A stretch of DNA of 33,390 bases from Candidatus Caccopulliclostridium gallistercoris (GTDB lineage: Bacteria; Bacillota; Clostridia; Christensenellales; UBA1242), in contig DVOJ01000008.1 of assembly GCA_018713725.1 (NCBI GenBank), positions 1 through 33,390 of the forward strand. The letters run 5' to 3'. The notes beneath the pieces were generated by a model, which was given only the letters and a program-made list of their open reading frames with translations, made no database searches and was not told where the DNA came from. The position numbers and the translations under genes are program-made. Positions 15,372-24,365 of this stretch are shown piece after piece. The stretch's first letter is position 1, and each line of letters starts with the position of its first letter.

Positions 15372-16073
15372 ATGGAAATAATTAAAACTAAATATTTAAA
15401 ACTAACCTTTAAATACAATTTTTTAAGTAAAATACTTAAATGCTCATCTAGAACAAAAATAAAAAGTCTTAAAAATAACAAAGTTTTAGAGAGAGAAAGT
15501 AATTATTTCGTAATAAACGAAAACGGAATGCGCCCACTACTATTTATACATAGTGGAATGTACTCTAAAAACCCCTTAAATTATCAAATAAAATTTTTAA
15601 AAAAATTAGCAACCCTTACAAATTATAAAATATACATACCCTTTTACACTTCCCCGAACCCAAGTTCCATTTTAACCTTTATAAATTCCTTTTCTTCCCC
15701 TTCTATTCTTTGTCAAGGCTTAGGAGGTGGCATAACATTTTCTCTTTATAATAAATTAAATAATATTCAAAAAATAGTATGCATCTCACCCTGGATGCAA
15801 CTTAGTAGCCCCTTTTTAGACGCCAAAGTTAGAGAAGATTTTAAAGTACTTAATGCCCCATATCTAACAGAGCTCGACGATAACGTAGAAAGTTTAATAA
15901 TAAATGGAGAACACGAGCTTCTTAGAGGCTATATAAGTATATTTTGCAAAAACAACATAAGTAAAAATATTAAATGGCTAGAATATGAGAATATGTCAGA
16001 AGGCTTTGTGTTTTATCCTAGTCTTGAAGCCGTAGAGCCAACTCGTATAATAGCGGACTTTCTACAAAATTAA
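15372..16073 (+). CDS. Alpha/beta-hydrolase-like protein lacking an evident catalytic triad
   Basis: This 233-aa protein follows the layout of hormone-sensitive-lipase-type alpha/beta hydrolases but with its key positions changed. LLFIHSGMYSKNP (56-68) stands where the oxyanion-hole HGGG region should be. CQGLGGGITFSLYNKL (114-129) stands where GDSAGG should be, and the nucleophile Ser is replaced by Leu117. VCISPWMQL (136-144) is the conserved strand after it, INGEHELL (177-184) occupies the acid position, and MSEGFVFY (208-215) replaces MxHGF, so the His is also missing. It is therefore likely a non-enzymatic relative or a binding protein. The start has no strong RBS and is 18 nt after the SHOCT-like gene. 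It ends directly before a terminator. Confidence 0.6.
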   Translation: MEIIKTKYLKLTFKYNFLSKILKCSSRTKIKSLKNNKVLERESNYFVINENGMRPLLFIHSGMYSKNPLNYQIKFLKKLATLTNYKIYIPFYTSPNPSSILTFINSFSSPSILCQGLGGGITFSLYNKLNNIQKIVCISPWMQLSSPFLDAKVREDFKVLNAPYLTELDDNVESLIINGEHELLRGYISIFCKNNISKNIKWLEYENMSEGFVFYPSLEAVEPTRIIADFLQN

Positions 16074-16110
16074 AATCACAGGATTTGTACCCCTTCCTGT
16101 GATTTTTTTT
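16073..16110 (+). terminator. Rho-independent terminator
   Basis: AAATCACAGGA (16073-16083) pairs with TCCTGTGATTT (16095-16105), ending in a T run. The last T residues also form the start of the next promoter's -35. Confidence 0.9.
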
Positions 16111-16138
16111 GACAAAATAGCATTAACCTTCATATAAA
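16109..16138 (+). promoter_or_regulatory. Sigma-A-type promoter of the 163-aa gene
   Basis: TTGACA (16109-16114), 18-nt spacer and TATAAA (16133-16138), 18 nt before the ATG with GAGGG as RBS. The -35 overlaps the end of the upstream terminator. Confidence 0.75.
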
Positions 16139-16156
16139 TACACAAAGCGAGGGAAA

Positions 16157-16648
16157 ATGGAATATAATGATTGTCAAATTTTAGAAAATTATGAAAATAT
16201 GGCACGCGCCTATACGAAAGCGTTAAAAGAAAAAGGTTTTAATTTCACAAGCCTACAAGAAGAAAGTGCCCAACCTACAAGCACTAATAACAACACAGCA
16301 CTTATAAACAGAATTGCGGACAATTTAAATAGAGTTTGGCGGCTATACGTGGAAGGCTCGCTTTCTAGAAGTTTTGTTAAAAATAGGTTTGTTTACGCCA
16401 CACTTGCGCAAAACATGAGCGTAATAATAGACAACTTTAAAAAGCTCTACCCTAACGCCGTGTTTTCCACACTTCTACCCATTCGTGTTCGCCCGCAGGA
16501 TATAGCCAAAACGTCTATTGCCCTGCTTTCCGATACCATTCGCGACCTTTGCACTCTCTCATCTCGTGACCCTGCAAACGCGAACGCGCTTATAGCCATA
16601 GCAAACGACCTGCTCCTTCAAATAAAAACGCTTACCACGCAGCTTTGA
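16157..16648 (+). CDS. Hypothetical helical protein (163 aa)
   Basis: I do not recognise this protein. It is predicted almost all-helical and soluble: an N-terminal segment (YNDCQILENYENMARAYTKA), a Gln/Ser/Thr/Asn-rich linker at about 33-47, and a helical domain from 48 on (NRIADNLNRVWRLYVEGSL, ALLSDTIRDL, ALIAIANDLLLQIKTL). There is no signal peptide or transmembrane segment. It has its own promoter, a GAGGG RBS and a terminator, so it is an independent single-gene unit. This clean arrangement supports a real gene. Confidence 0.6.
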   Translation: MEYNDCQILENYENMARAYTKALKEKGFNFTSLQEESAQPTSTNNNTALINRIADNLNRVWRLYVEGSLSRSFVKNRFVYATLAQNMSVIIDNFKKLYPNAVFSTLLPIRVRPQDIAKTSIALLSDTIRDLCTLSSRDPANANALIAIANDLLLQIKTLTTQL

Positions 16649-16657
16649 TTTTACATA

Positions 16658-16686
16658 AAAATCTCCACATAAAGTGGAGATTTTTT
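16658..16686 (+). terminator. Rho-independent terminator
   Basis: AAAATCTCCAC (16658-16668) pairs with GTGGAGATTTT (16674-16684) around ATAAA, with T runs on either strand, so it can stop transcripts from both directions. Confidence 0.88.
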
Positions 16687-16703
16687 ACTGATTTTTTTGC
16701 CAA

Positions 16704-16868
16704 TTACTTTCTAAATAGGTTGACGTTAAATAACTGGCTGCTTTCACCTATACTAGCATAGGAAAACAAAAATCTTCCAATATACCTACAATTAGAATTT
16801 AAAGAATTCTTGATTTTTTCATAAATTTTCCCCTTTTGTTTACTGATTAAGGCATAGAAAACTAAAAC
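16704..16868 (-). pseudogene. Possible gene remnant or short untranslated ORF (54 codons, no start)
   Basis: In the 300-nt stretch between two terminators, one minus-strand frame stays open for 54 codons with a protein-like composition (for example LISKQKGKIYEKIKNSLNS and FLFSYASIGESSQLFNVN). It has no in-frame ATG, GTG or TTG with an RBS. An AAAAGGGG lies before an ATG in another frame, which stops after 7 codons. It could be a decayed gene fragment or chance. The rest of 16687-16940 shows nothing else that I can name. Confidence 0.2.
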
Positions 16869-16941
16869 TTAATTACATATTAACACATAAATTTAAATTT
16901 TGTAAAACATTTTTACCTTTTTGCTATTAGGTGCTTAAAAT

Positions 16942-16970
16942 AAAAAAACGAACTCTAAAATTAGAGTTCG
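16942..16970 (-). terminator. Rho-independent terminator of the str operon
   Basis: CGAACTCTAA (16949-16958) pairs with TTAGAGTTCG (16961-16970). On the minus strand it is followed by seven T. It lies about 130 nt after the tuf stop, beyond three other hairpins. Confidence 0.88.
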
Positions 16971-16979
16971 CTCTTTATT

Positions 16980-17076
16980 GTTTAAAGTGGGTTAGTCTTT
17001 AAACTTTTAAACTTAAAAGTGGGTTGGTTTTTAAGTTTTTATTTAATTTTAGCTTAAATTGGGTTGGATTTAAGCT
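16980..17076 (-). repeat. Three tandem hairpins with a shared loop in the tuf 3' UTR
   Basis: Hairpin 1: GTTTAAAG (16980-16987)/CTTTAAAC (16997-17004), loop TGGGTTAGT. Hairpin 2: AAACTTAAAA (17009-17018)/TTTTAAGTTT (17029-17038), loop GTGGGTTGGT. Hairpin 3: AGCTTAAAT (17051-17059)/ATTTAAGCT (17068-17076), loop TGGGTTGG. The loops are nearly constant while stems differ with paired changes. In the tuf transcript the loops read CCAACCCA, CCAACCCA and CTAACCCA. Confidence 0.8.
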
Positions 17077-17096
17077 GTTTTTTAAAGTTAGTTCAA

Positions 17097-18299
<1,203 letters not shown>

Positions 18300-18350
18300 T
18301 TTTATAATCTCCTTTATTTTTTTTATTAAAATTCACTTTTGACGAGTGAG

Positions 18351-18379
18351 ATTTTATCACATTTAAATATTTTAATCAA
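18351..18379 (-). promoter_or_regulatory. Internal promoter for tuf
   Basis: On the minus strand, TTGATT (18374-18379), 17-nt spacer and TAAAAT (18351-18356), about 52 nt before the tuf ATG, within the 104-nt fusA-tuf gap. Confidence 0.7.
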
Positions 18380-18403
18380 GCATTTTTAAGTGTTTTTGCA
18401 AGA

Positions 18404-20479
18404 TTAATTATTTTTTGCCCTTTCCCCTGCAACTTTTTCTGCAATATTCTTAGGAACTTCTTGATATTTTAGTGGTTCCATAACGAATGTGCCTCTACCT
18501 TGGGTTTGAGAGCGAAGGTCGGTAGCGTAGCCGAACATTTCAGCTAGTGGCACTTCTGCGTTGATTCTTTGATAGCCTGGAACGGTATCGTTTCCAAGAA
18601 GTATACCACGGCGAGAAGTTAGGTTACCCATAACTGTGCCAAGATATTCGTCTGGAACTTCAACCATAACCTTCATGATAGGCTCGAGAAGCACTGGGTG
18701 CGCCTTAGATGCGCCTTCCTTGAAGGCAAGTGAACCTGCAATCTTGAACGCCATTTCTGAAGAGTCGACATCGTGGTAAGAACCGTCGTAAACGGTAGCC
18801 TTGAAGTCTACTGTTTCATAGCCTGCAACAACGCCGTTCATTCTAGCTTCGTTTATACCGTTGCAAACTGGTTGAATGAATTCTTTTGGAATAGAGCCGC
18901 CAACTGTTTTATCTTCGAACTGGAAGCCAGAACCTGGCTCGAGTGGCTCGAATTTAACCCAGCAGTGACCATATTGACCTTTACCACCAGACTGACGAAC
19001 GTATTTTCCCTCAGCATTAACTGTGTCGCGGATTGTTTCACGATAGCTAACCTGTGGTTGACCTACGTTTGCCTCCACCTTAAATTCACGAAGAAGTCTG
19101 TCTACGATAATTTCAAGGTGAAGTTCGCCCATACCAGCAATAAGTGTTTGACCTGTTTCTTGGTTTGTGCTAACTCTAAAAGATGGGTCTTCACGAGATA
19201 GTTTTCCAAGAGCTAAGCTCATCTTTTCTTGCATATCCTTAGATTTAGGCTCAATTGCAAGTTGGATAACTGGTTCTGGGAATTTCATAGATTCAAGTTG
19301 AATTGGGTGTTTTTCATCGCAAAGCGTGTGACCTGTGATAGTATCCTTTAAGCCAACGATAGCGGCGATATCACCTGCTGCTACTTCTTGAATTTCTGTT
19401 CTGTTATTTGCGTGCATACGGATAAGTCTACCAACTCTTTCTGTTTTGCCGTTGTTTGCGTTGTAAACGTAAGAGCCAGCTTTTAGCGTTCCGGAGTACA
19501 CACGGAAGAACGTAAGTGTTCCAACAAATGGGTCTGTTGCAATCTTGAAAGCAAGGCCAGCAAGTGGACCGTTTGGGTCTGCGTGACGTTCTTCAACTTG
19601 CTCTGTTTCTGGATTGATACCTTTAATAGATTCAATGTCGAGTGGAGATGGAAGGTAATCTACCATAGCGTCGAGTAAGTTTTGAACACCTTTATTCTTA
19701 TAAGAAGAGCCGCAAAGCATTGGTGTAACCGCCTTAGATATTGTAGCTTTTCTTATAGCTTGTTTTAATTCTGGAAGAGTAATCTCTTCGCCAGCAAAAT
19801 ACTTTTCAAGAAGCTTGTCGTCAAGTTCAACAATGCTTTCAATTAGAGCGTCGTGACGCTTTTTAGCTTCTTCTTGATAATCAGCTGGAATTTCCACTTC
19901 GTCGATAATTTTGCCCATATCGTCTTCTGGAATATAAGCCTTCATTGTTAAAAGGTCTATAACGCCCTTAAAGGTTTCAGCCATTCCAATAGGCATTTGA
20001 AGTGGAAGTGGCTTTGTGCGAAGTCTGTCGCGAACGGAGTCTACGCACTTGTCAAAGTATGCATCATCTCTGTCCATTTTGTTAACATAGATGATTACAG
20101 GAACTTTACACTCGTTTGCTTGACGCCAAACTGTTTCCGTTTGAGGTTGAACCTTATCACGAGCAGATAGCACAAGCACGGCACCATCTAGCACTTTAAG
20201 TGAACGAAGTACTTCAATTGTGAAGTCTACGTGACCTGGGGTATCGATGATGTTAATTTTATGACCGTTCCATTGGCATGTTGTGCAGGCAGATGTGATG
20301 GTAATACCACGTTCTTGTTCTTGGGCCATCCAGTCCATAGTAGCTTGACCGTCGTGCACTTCACCAATCTTGTGGTTAACGCCGGTGTAGTAAAGAATTC
20401 TTTCCGTAGTAGTTGTTTTACCAGCATCGATGTGCGCCATAATACCAACGTTTCTGGTCAAATGTAAATCTGTTGCCAT
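18404..20479 (-). CDS. fusA: Translation elongation factor G
   Basis: This 691-aa protein is full-length EF-G, the GTPase that drives ribosomal translocation. Motifs include [19 protein letters not shown] (15-33), DTPGHVDFT for switch [10 protein letters not shown] for guanine recognition, the domain III-IV sequence [14 protein letters not shown], and [10 protein letters not shown] with SIPKEFI in domain IV, the part that enters the decoding site. AAGGAG lies upstream of the ATG. It is in the str operon, after rpsG and an added 104-aa gene, rather than directly after rpsG. Nothing is missing, so it is an ordinary housekeeping copy. Confidence 0.99.
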   Translation of the reverse strand: MATDLHLTRNVGIMAHIDAGKTTTTERILYYTGVNHKIGEVHDGQATMDWMAQEQERGITITSACTTCQWNGHKINIIDTPGHVDFTIEVLRSLKVLDGAVLVLSARDKVQPQTETVWRQANECKVPVIIYVNKMDRDDAYFDKCVDSVRDRLRTKPLPLQMPIGMAETFKGVIDLLTMKAYIPEDDMGKIIDEVEIPADYQEEAKKRHDALIESIVELDDKLLEKYFAGEEITLPELKQAIRKATISKAVTPMLCGSSYKNKGVQNLLDAMVDYLPSPLDIESIKGINPETEQVEERHADPNGPLAGLAFKIATDPFVGTLTFFRVYSGTLKAGSYVYNANNGKTERVGRLIRMHANNRTEIQEVAAGDIAAIVGLKDTITGHTLCDEKHPIQLESMKFPEPVIQLAIEPKSKDMQEKMSLALGKLSREDPSFRVSTNQETGQTLIAGMGELHLEIIVDRLLREFKVEANVGQPQVSYRETIRDTVNAEGKYVRQSGGKGQYGHCWVKFEPLEPGSGFQFEDKTVGGSIPKEFIQPVCNGINEARMNGVVAGYETVDFKATVYDGSYHDVDSSEMAFKIAGSLAFKEGASKAHPVLLEPIMKVMVEVPDEYLGTVMGNLTSRRGILLGNDTVPGYQRINAEVPLAEMFGYATDLRSQTQGRGTFVMEPLKYQEVPKNIAEKVAGERAKNN

Positions 20480-20506
20480 TTTATTCTCCTTTTATTATTT
20501 TTTTGG

Positions 20507-20821
20507 TTATTTTATTAAACCATCTTCATATTGTTTTTTTAGAAAGCTGTTACAAGCGGTTTTGTACTCTTCTCCAAATTTTTCTGCTAAAAACTCTCTC
20601 CAAACTTTTTGGAGTGGTATTTCGTTTTCTTTAGAGATTGGATTGTTTATACCTTCACAAACAAAATCTCTTAAAACAAACTCTGGAGATGGACCAAACT
20701 CTCTTACGAGAAGCCTGATATACATTCCATTTTTAACTTGTTTTATATCAGCAAAAGATAAATTTAACTTGTCTTTTGCAAAACTAACATAGTCTTTAGC
20801 TTCCAATCTTTCAATAAACAT
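20507..20821 (-). CDS. Hypothetical protein inserted between rpsG and fusA (104 aa)
   Basis: The frame is open further upstream into rpsG, but the likely start is 20821: it lies 17 nt after the rpsG stop with AGGAG 7 nt before it, giving 104 aa. The sequence is soluble and mixed alpha/beta: FIERLEAKDYVSFAKDKL, then SFADIKQVKNGMYIRLLV, and a charged helical end (VWREFLAEKFGEEY, CNSFLKKQYEDGL). I do not recognise it. It is co-transcribed with the ribosomal and elongation factor genes, so it will be highly expressed under fast growth. The usual order is rpsL-rpsG-fusA-tuf, so this gene is an insertion in the operon. Antisense frames here have no RBS. Confidence 0.7.
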   Translation of the reverse strand: MFIERLEAKDYVSFAKDKLNLSFADIKQVKNGMYIRLLVREFGPSPEFVLRDFVCEGINNPISKENEIPLQKVWREFLAEKFGEEYKTACNSFLKKQYEDGLIK

Positions 20822-20837
20822 AACAATTCTCCTAATC

Positions 20838-21311
20838 TTACCAACGATAGTGAGCAAATGCCTTATTAGCTTCAGCCATTCTGTGCATTTCTTCTTTCTT
20901 CTTAATAGCATTACCTGTGTTGTTGTAAGCATCAAGAATTTCGCCAGCAAGCTTTTCTTTCATTGTTCTTTCGCCATTTCTCTTTCTAGCGAATGTAACA
21001 AGCCAACGTATACCAAGAGTTTGACGTCTGTCTGGACGAATCTCCATAGGAACTTGGTAAGTAGCGCCACCAACACGACGACCCTTTGTTTCAAGCACAG
21101 GCTTAACGTTTTCAAGAGCATCTGTGAAAATGTTTAGTGGTTCAGCGCCAGTTTTCTCTTTAATTATGTCGAAAGCGCCGTAAACGATATCTTCTGCAAC
21201 GCTTTTCTTTCCGTCTAACATAACTTGGTTAATAAGCTTTGTTAAAAGTTTACTTCCAAAAATTGGGTCTGGAAGAACGTCTCTTTTAACCGCAGCATTT
21301 CTTCTAGCCAT
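20838..21311 (-). CDS. rpsG: 30S ribosomal protein S7
   Basis: This 157-aa protein is S7, which nucleates assembly of the 16S rRNA 3' domain (the 30S head). It begins [20 protein letters not shown] and contains [40 protein letters not shown] and ending [13 protein letters not shown], all standard. AAAAGGAG precedes the ATG. The distance from rpsL is 354 nt, unusually long, and is filled with repeats. In E. coli S7 represses the operon by binding the rpsL-rpsG gap; whether that applies here is unknown. Confidence 0.99.
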   Translation of the reverse strand: MARRNAAVKRDVLPDPIFGSKLLTKLINQVMLDGKKSVAEDIVYGAFDIIKEKTGAEPLNIFTDALENVKPVLETKGRRVGGATYQVPMEIRPDRRQTLGIRWLVTFARKRNGERTMKEKLAGEILDAYNNTGNAIKKKEEMHRMAEANKAFAHYRW

Positions 21312-21665
21312 AATATATCTTCTCCTTTTATAGATTTTTAAAATAAGTTTTTTTGTAAATTAATGGTAAACCCAAAAGTTTTTTTAAATTTGAACGCGAT
21401 AATCTTTCAAAATAGCTGTTTTGCTAGGTTTTGGCTCACTTTGAAAGGAACGTGTAATTTTTGTTAAAAGCGATTGGTTCAAGCAAGGCTTTGGCAAATG
21501 CGGTTAGTTTTTTACAACCCCTTTAACAGAAACGTGTTTTTTCTTTCAAAATAGATGTTTTGCTAGGCTTTGGCAAATGGGGACAGGCAGGAGTTTAGTT
21601 TTCTAAATGACTGTCTGGCACCGTTTGGCAGCTAACGACGCAAAACGCTATTTTCAAAGAAAAAA
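21312..21665 (-). repeat. Repeat-filled rpsL-rpsG intergenic region with long hairpin
   Basis: No gene is seen in this 354-nt gap. A 33-nt unit occurs directly at 21403-21435 and 21542-21574 (31/33 identical), and an inverted copy lies at 21640-21666, starting at the rpsL stop. The copy at 21536-21563 and the inverted one can pair over about 27 nt as a long hairpin just after rpsL in the mRNA. A further partial match (CTTTGGCAAATG) occurs at about 21489 and 21569. Confidence 0.7.
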
Positions 21666-22040
21666 CTACTTTTTGGGTTTCTTAGCGCCGTACTTCGACC
21701 TACTCTGATTCCTTTTCGCAACGCCAGCAGCATCTAGCGTACCACGAACAATGTGATATCTAACACCTGGAAGGTCTCTTACTCTGCCGCCACGAACAAG
21801 AACAACGCTGTGCTCTTGAAGGTTGTGACCAATGCCTGGAATGTAGCAAGTACCTTCTGTGCCGTTTGAAAGACGCACACGGGCAATTTTACGAAGAGCT
21901 GAGTTAGGTTTTTTAGGTGAAGTTGTTTTAACGGAAAGGCAAACGCCGCGCTTTTGTGGGCAGTTTTCAAGAAGTGGAGATTTGCTTTTCTTGTCAAAAG
22001 TTTTTCTACCTTTGTTAACTAACTGATTAATGGTTGGCAT
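21666..22040 (-). CDS. rpsL: 30S ribosomal protein S12 (Arg at position 88)
   Basis: This 124-aa protein is S12, the decoding-site protein, and the first gene of the str operon. The streptomycin loop [13 protein letters not shown] (39-51) has normal Lys43. The second streptomycin-site loop reads [14 protein letters not shown], with Arg88 (codon AGA) in place of the usual Lys88. Lys88Arg is a classical streptomycin-resistance substitution in Mycobacterium tuberculosis and other species, so this organism may be naturally less sensitive. The end is [15 protein letters not shown] precedes the ATG. Upstream is a roughly 220-nt structured leader with its own promoter. Confidence 0.98.
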   Translation of the reverse strand: MPTINQLVNKGRKTFDKKSKSPLLENCPQKRGVCLSVKTTSPKKPNSALRKIARVRLSNGTEGTCYIPGIGHNLQEHSVVLVRGGRVRDLPGVRYHIVRGTLDAAGVAKRNQSRSKYGAKKPKK

Positions 22041-22258
22041 AACTTTCTCCTTTTATTAGATTTTTATCCTTTTGATATTTCAAAAAGAAAGAGTTGGGAA
22101 AATTCCCAACTCCGCAAAGTTAAACATTTTATAACTAACCTAACGCGCACGAACTTAAAAAAGGTTTTAAGCCGAAAGTAAAACGCTTTCTCGGTGAACT
22201 CACCTGCCGTTTTGGTTACAAAAAGTTTAAACTTTTTGGCGTGGAAACAATTCCAGCA
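22041..22258 (-). promoter_or_regulatory. Structured 5' leader of the str operon with internal terminator
   Basis: From the promoter the leader runs about 220 nt before rpsL without a credible gene. In order it can form a palindrome at 22219-22238, GGTG/CACC at 22193-22204, a CCGA/TCGG stem at 22172-22194 that shares two G residues with the former so they exclude each other, CTTAAAA/TTTTAAG at 22154-22171, and then a terminator-type hairpin at 22091-22112 with a T-rich tail. This fits an attenuator or ribosomal-protein-responsive leader. Confidence 0.55.
22081..22112 (-). terminator. Attenuator-type terminator upstream of rpsL
   Basis: GAGTTGGG (22112-22105) pairs with CCCAACTC (22098-22091) on the minus strand, followed by TTTCTTTTTG. 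It lies between the promoter and rpsL, so to express the operon it must be read through or not formed. Confidence 0.7.
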
Positions 22259-22265
22259 CGAAAGC

Positions 22266-22294
22266 ATTTTACTAGATACTCCCCATATTGTCAA
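22266..22294 (-). promoter_or_regulatory. Strong sigma-A-type promoter of the str operon
   Basis: On the minus strand, TTGACA (22289-22294), exactly 17-nt spacer and TAAAAT (22266-22271), near consensus. This fits a highly expressed operon. Confidence 0.85.
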
Positions 22295-22442
22295 GGGTTT
22301 TTGAAAAGTTTTTTTAAAAATATAGTCAGTTACTGTTGACATTAAAAAACATAACTTGAATTTGTATTGTCCGTTCCTGTTAACACTCGTGAAGTGAATA
22401 GAAGGTTTGAAAAGGTGGTATAAAAGGGTTATACAATTTATA

Positions 22443-22473
22443 AAATAAGACGCATTTTAAATTAATGCGTCTT
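22443..22473 (-). terminator. Terminator after the DUF6273 gene
   Basis: AAGACGCATT (22447-22456) pairs with AATGCGTCTT (22464-22473) around a 7-nt loop. The minus-strand continuation is TTATTTTATAA, and the + side CTTTGTT. The remaining bases 22343-22440 show no further feature. Confidence 0.65.
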
Positions 22474-22503
22474 TGTTAAGCACTAAATTAGCCCATCTCT
22501 CCA

Positions 22504-24015
22504 TTATGTTATTGAGATTTTGAAAGCAGGGCGCGCGCAGTAAGTAAGATAGGCAGTGAGAGCAGTACCGATCTTGCCGGACGCATAGACATAGTTTACA
22601 AAGTTAGTAACAGACGAACTAGGCGAACGGAGCCAATAGTTAGCACCCCAACTTCTTGCTCCTGAATCTGGTGATTTATTTCCAGTTATTTTATATGCTT
22701 CGTAGTAGCTAAGTAGCCAGAGCTTATCTTTTGTAGTATCAGGATCAATTCCTGCTAATTCTCCTACACCATTTTTTACATCTGTATCAAATGTTACTGC
22801 TGTACCTGATGTACCTTGTGCCATTCTTGAATATAGGTCAGATAGAGTTCTTCCTTCTATTAAGTTATATACTGGCGAGCTTGTTATATTAAACACATCT
22901 AAAAAGTTTTCTTCTTTTTCTTGTCCTGTTGCTAGTTCCGGAATTCTATTCGAGCCACTACGGGTATATCCTCTATATACGTCTGTTCCTGTTAGATACT
23001 CTCGGATATTACTTACTGCGTAGTCATTTACGTTTACTGTGCTCTTATATTCGTCTAATCTTGGATATGGGCTAGAATTAGTATAATTATTTTCAAAGCT
23101 GCAATTAAACACATTTGCTTTATAGGTATCTAGTAAAAAATAATAACTTCCGCTTAGGGCAGTATCTTGTGTATAGTTTGCTACACTCTCTACGTCTGTC
23201 CCTTCTTCATTTTCCTTTAATACCATGCGCCATTTTAGCGGCGTGCCTTGGTATTCGCCCATGGTTAGCGTCCAATAGCCATCGTTAGCTGTTGTTGTGT
23301 CTGGGTCATCTGCTACCCATGTTAAATAGTCGGCAGCAGTTGGAGTTTTGACAAAACTAACATTCATTACTATTTCGCCAGTGGCTAAGTTGTTCATAAA
23401 GTTATTTAAAGTTACGGCTATTTTATAACAAGTAACACCGGGCGTTGTTTCGTTAGTTCTTGCGGGTATATTAAAGCTATATGTAGGCGAAGCTGTTGCT
23501 GTGGCAGAACTAGAACTAGTTCCCGTATATGTTGCAATAGTAAGCTGACCTTGTTCTACATAAGTAACTAGTGCTTCGCTTATGCCTGATACTGTTCCTT
23601 GCACTTCAAACGGAGAATAGTTTGATACTGTAAATTCATACACTACCACTTTATTTGTACTTGTGTAATTTATATCCCCTATTGCCCAAGTATCTACTTG
23701 CGCGCCTGTACTATCCACAAAGTATGTAGTTGACGCCGCACCATTCGGATAGTCTTGTCCAGTTTCGCGTGGATAGGAATATGCTTTAAACGTAGGCTGC
23801 GTGGGCGCACCTTCTGCAAGCACTGCCGCAGTGCCAACGTCTGCACCTTGTTTTAGGCTTGCGTCTACCATTACATACACGCCGTCGGCAGTAAAGTTTA
23901 ACGTGCTTGTTACATTAAACTTTGCACTAGTTGCCGCAAGCACGCCTACTACAAATAGGCTTAGGCATAAGCATAGCGTTGTAACCAAGGCTATTATTTT
24001 TCTTCTCTTTTTCAT
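22504..24015 (-). CDS. Secreted DUF6273-domain protein
   Basis: This 503-aa protein starts with a signal peptide: basic KKRRK, a hydrophobic core (IIALVTTLCLCLSLFVVGVLA), and cleavage probably near residue 28. The region 29-230 is Thr/Ser/Val-rich beta-type sequence with strands like SAKFNVTSTLNFTADGVYV, resembling TasA/camelysin-type secreted fibre or surface proteins, though I cannot confirm this. Residues about 250-503 form a DUF6273 domain: YWTLTMGEYQGTPLKWRMVL at its start and YWLRSPSSSVTNFVNYVYAS with CARPAFKISI at its end. This domain is common in secreted proteins of gut Clostridia and probably has a C-type-lectin or formylglycine-enzyme-like fold. The RBS is AAAGGAG. A promoter lies about 70 nt upstream. 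No cell-wall anchor is visible, and it is monocistronic. Confidence 0.75.
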   Translation of the reverse strand: MKKRRKIIALVTTLCLCLSLFVVGVLAATSAKFNVTSTLNFTADGVYVMVDASLKQGADVGTAAVLAEGAPTQPTFKAYSYPRETGQDYPNGAASTTYFVDSTGAQVDTWAIGDINYTSTNKVVVYEFTVSNYSPFEVQGTVSGISEALVTYVEQGQLTIATYTGTSSSSATATASPTYSFNIPARTNETTPGVTCYKIAVTLNNFMNNLATGEIVMNVSFVKTPTAADYLTWVADDPDTTTANDGYWTLTMGEYQGTPLKWRMVLKENEEGTDVESVANYTQDTALSGSYYFLLDTYKANVFNCSFENNYTNSSPYPRLDEYKSTVNVNDYAVSNIREYLTGTDVYRGYTRSGSNRIPELATGQEKEENFLDVFNITSSPVYNLIEGRTLSDLYSRMAQGTSGTAVTFDTDVKNGVGELAGIDPDTTKDKLWLLSYYEAYKITGNKSPDSGARSWGANYWLRSPSSSVTNFVNYVYASGKIGTALTAYLTYCARPAFKISIT

Positions 24016-24083
24016 AATGTTCTCCTTTGTTTATTGTTTTATTTTTTAAAGTTTTTATTCTAATGTTACTTTTAATTATTTAT

Positions 24084-24113
24084 ATAATAGCACAAAGTTA
24101 CTAGCATTGTAAA
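24084..24113 (-). promoter_or_regulatory. Promoter of the DUF6273 gene
   Basis: On the minus strand, TTTACA (24108-24113), 18-nt spacer and TGC-extended TATTAT (24084-24089), about 68 nt before the ATG. Confidence 0.6.
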
Positions 24114-24149
24114 ACGAATTTTGATTAAATAGCTTAGATTTCTCCGCTA

Positions 24150-24365
24150 CACGAAAAATTTCTGCACTTTGGGCGGGTTTGCTATTCGCAAACACTCGCC
24201 TTTTTCGCTTGAAATTTTTCTTAATACCGACCAAACGCAAGTTCCAGCTTCGCTTGGGAACTTGGTCGGTACTCTCGTGCGAAGTTATTTCTTCGAAGAA
24301 ATAAGAGTATTTTACCCAAAACGATAGTATTTAAACAAAACCCTGCACATTGGGTAAAATAGCAT
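24150..24365. repeat. Cluster of three to four inverted repeats
   Basis: GAAAAATTTC (24153-24162)/GAAATTTTTC (24211-24220) encloses GGTTTGC/GCAAAC. TACCGACC (24225-24232) plus AAGTTCC (24239-24245) pair with GGAACTT and GGTCGGTA (24257-24271). TTATTTCTTCGAAGAAATAA (24285-24304) is a perfect palindrome. ATTTTACCCAA (24309-24319)/TTGGGTAAAAT (24350-24360) closes the set. A run of nine C follows at 24394-24402. No gene was found here. Confidence 0.75.

Noticed and set aside
16980..17076. A CRISPR-like repeat array
   Set aside because: The units are hairpins with constant loops and no constant repeats or spacers of regular length, and no cas genes are present.
18773..19201. A 142-codon plus-strand frame
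   Set aside because: It is fully antisense to fusA and has no RBS.
22064..22342. A 92-codon minus-strand frame in the rpsL leader
   Set aside because: It would start upstream of the near-consensus promoter at 22266-22294 and runs through the hairpins. No RBS or protein-like pattern supports it.
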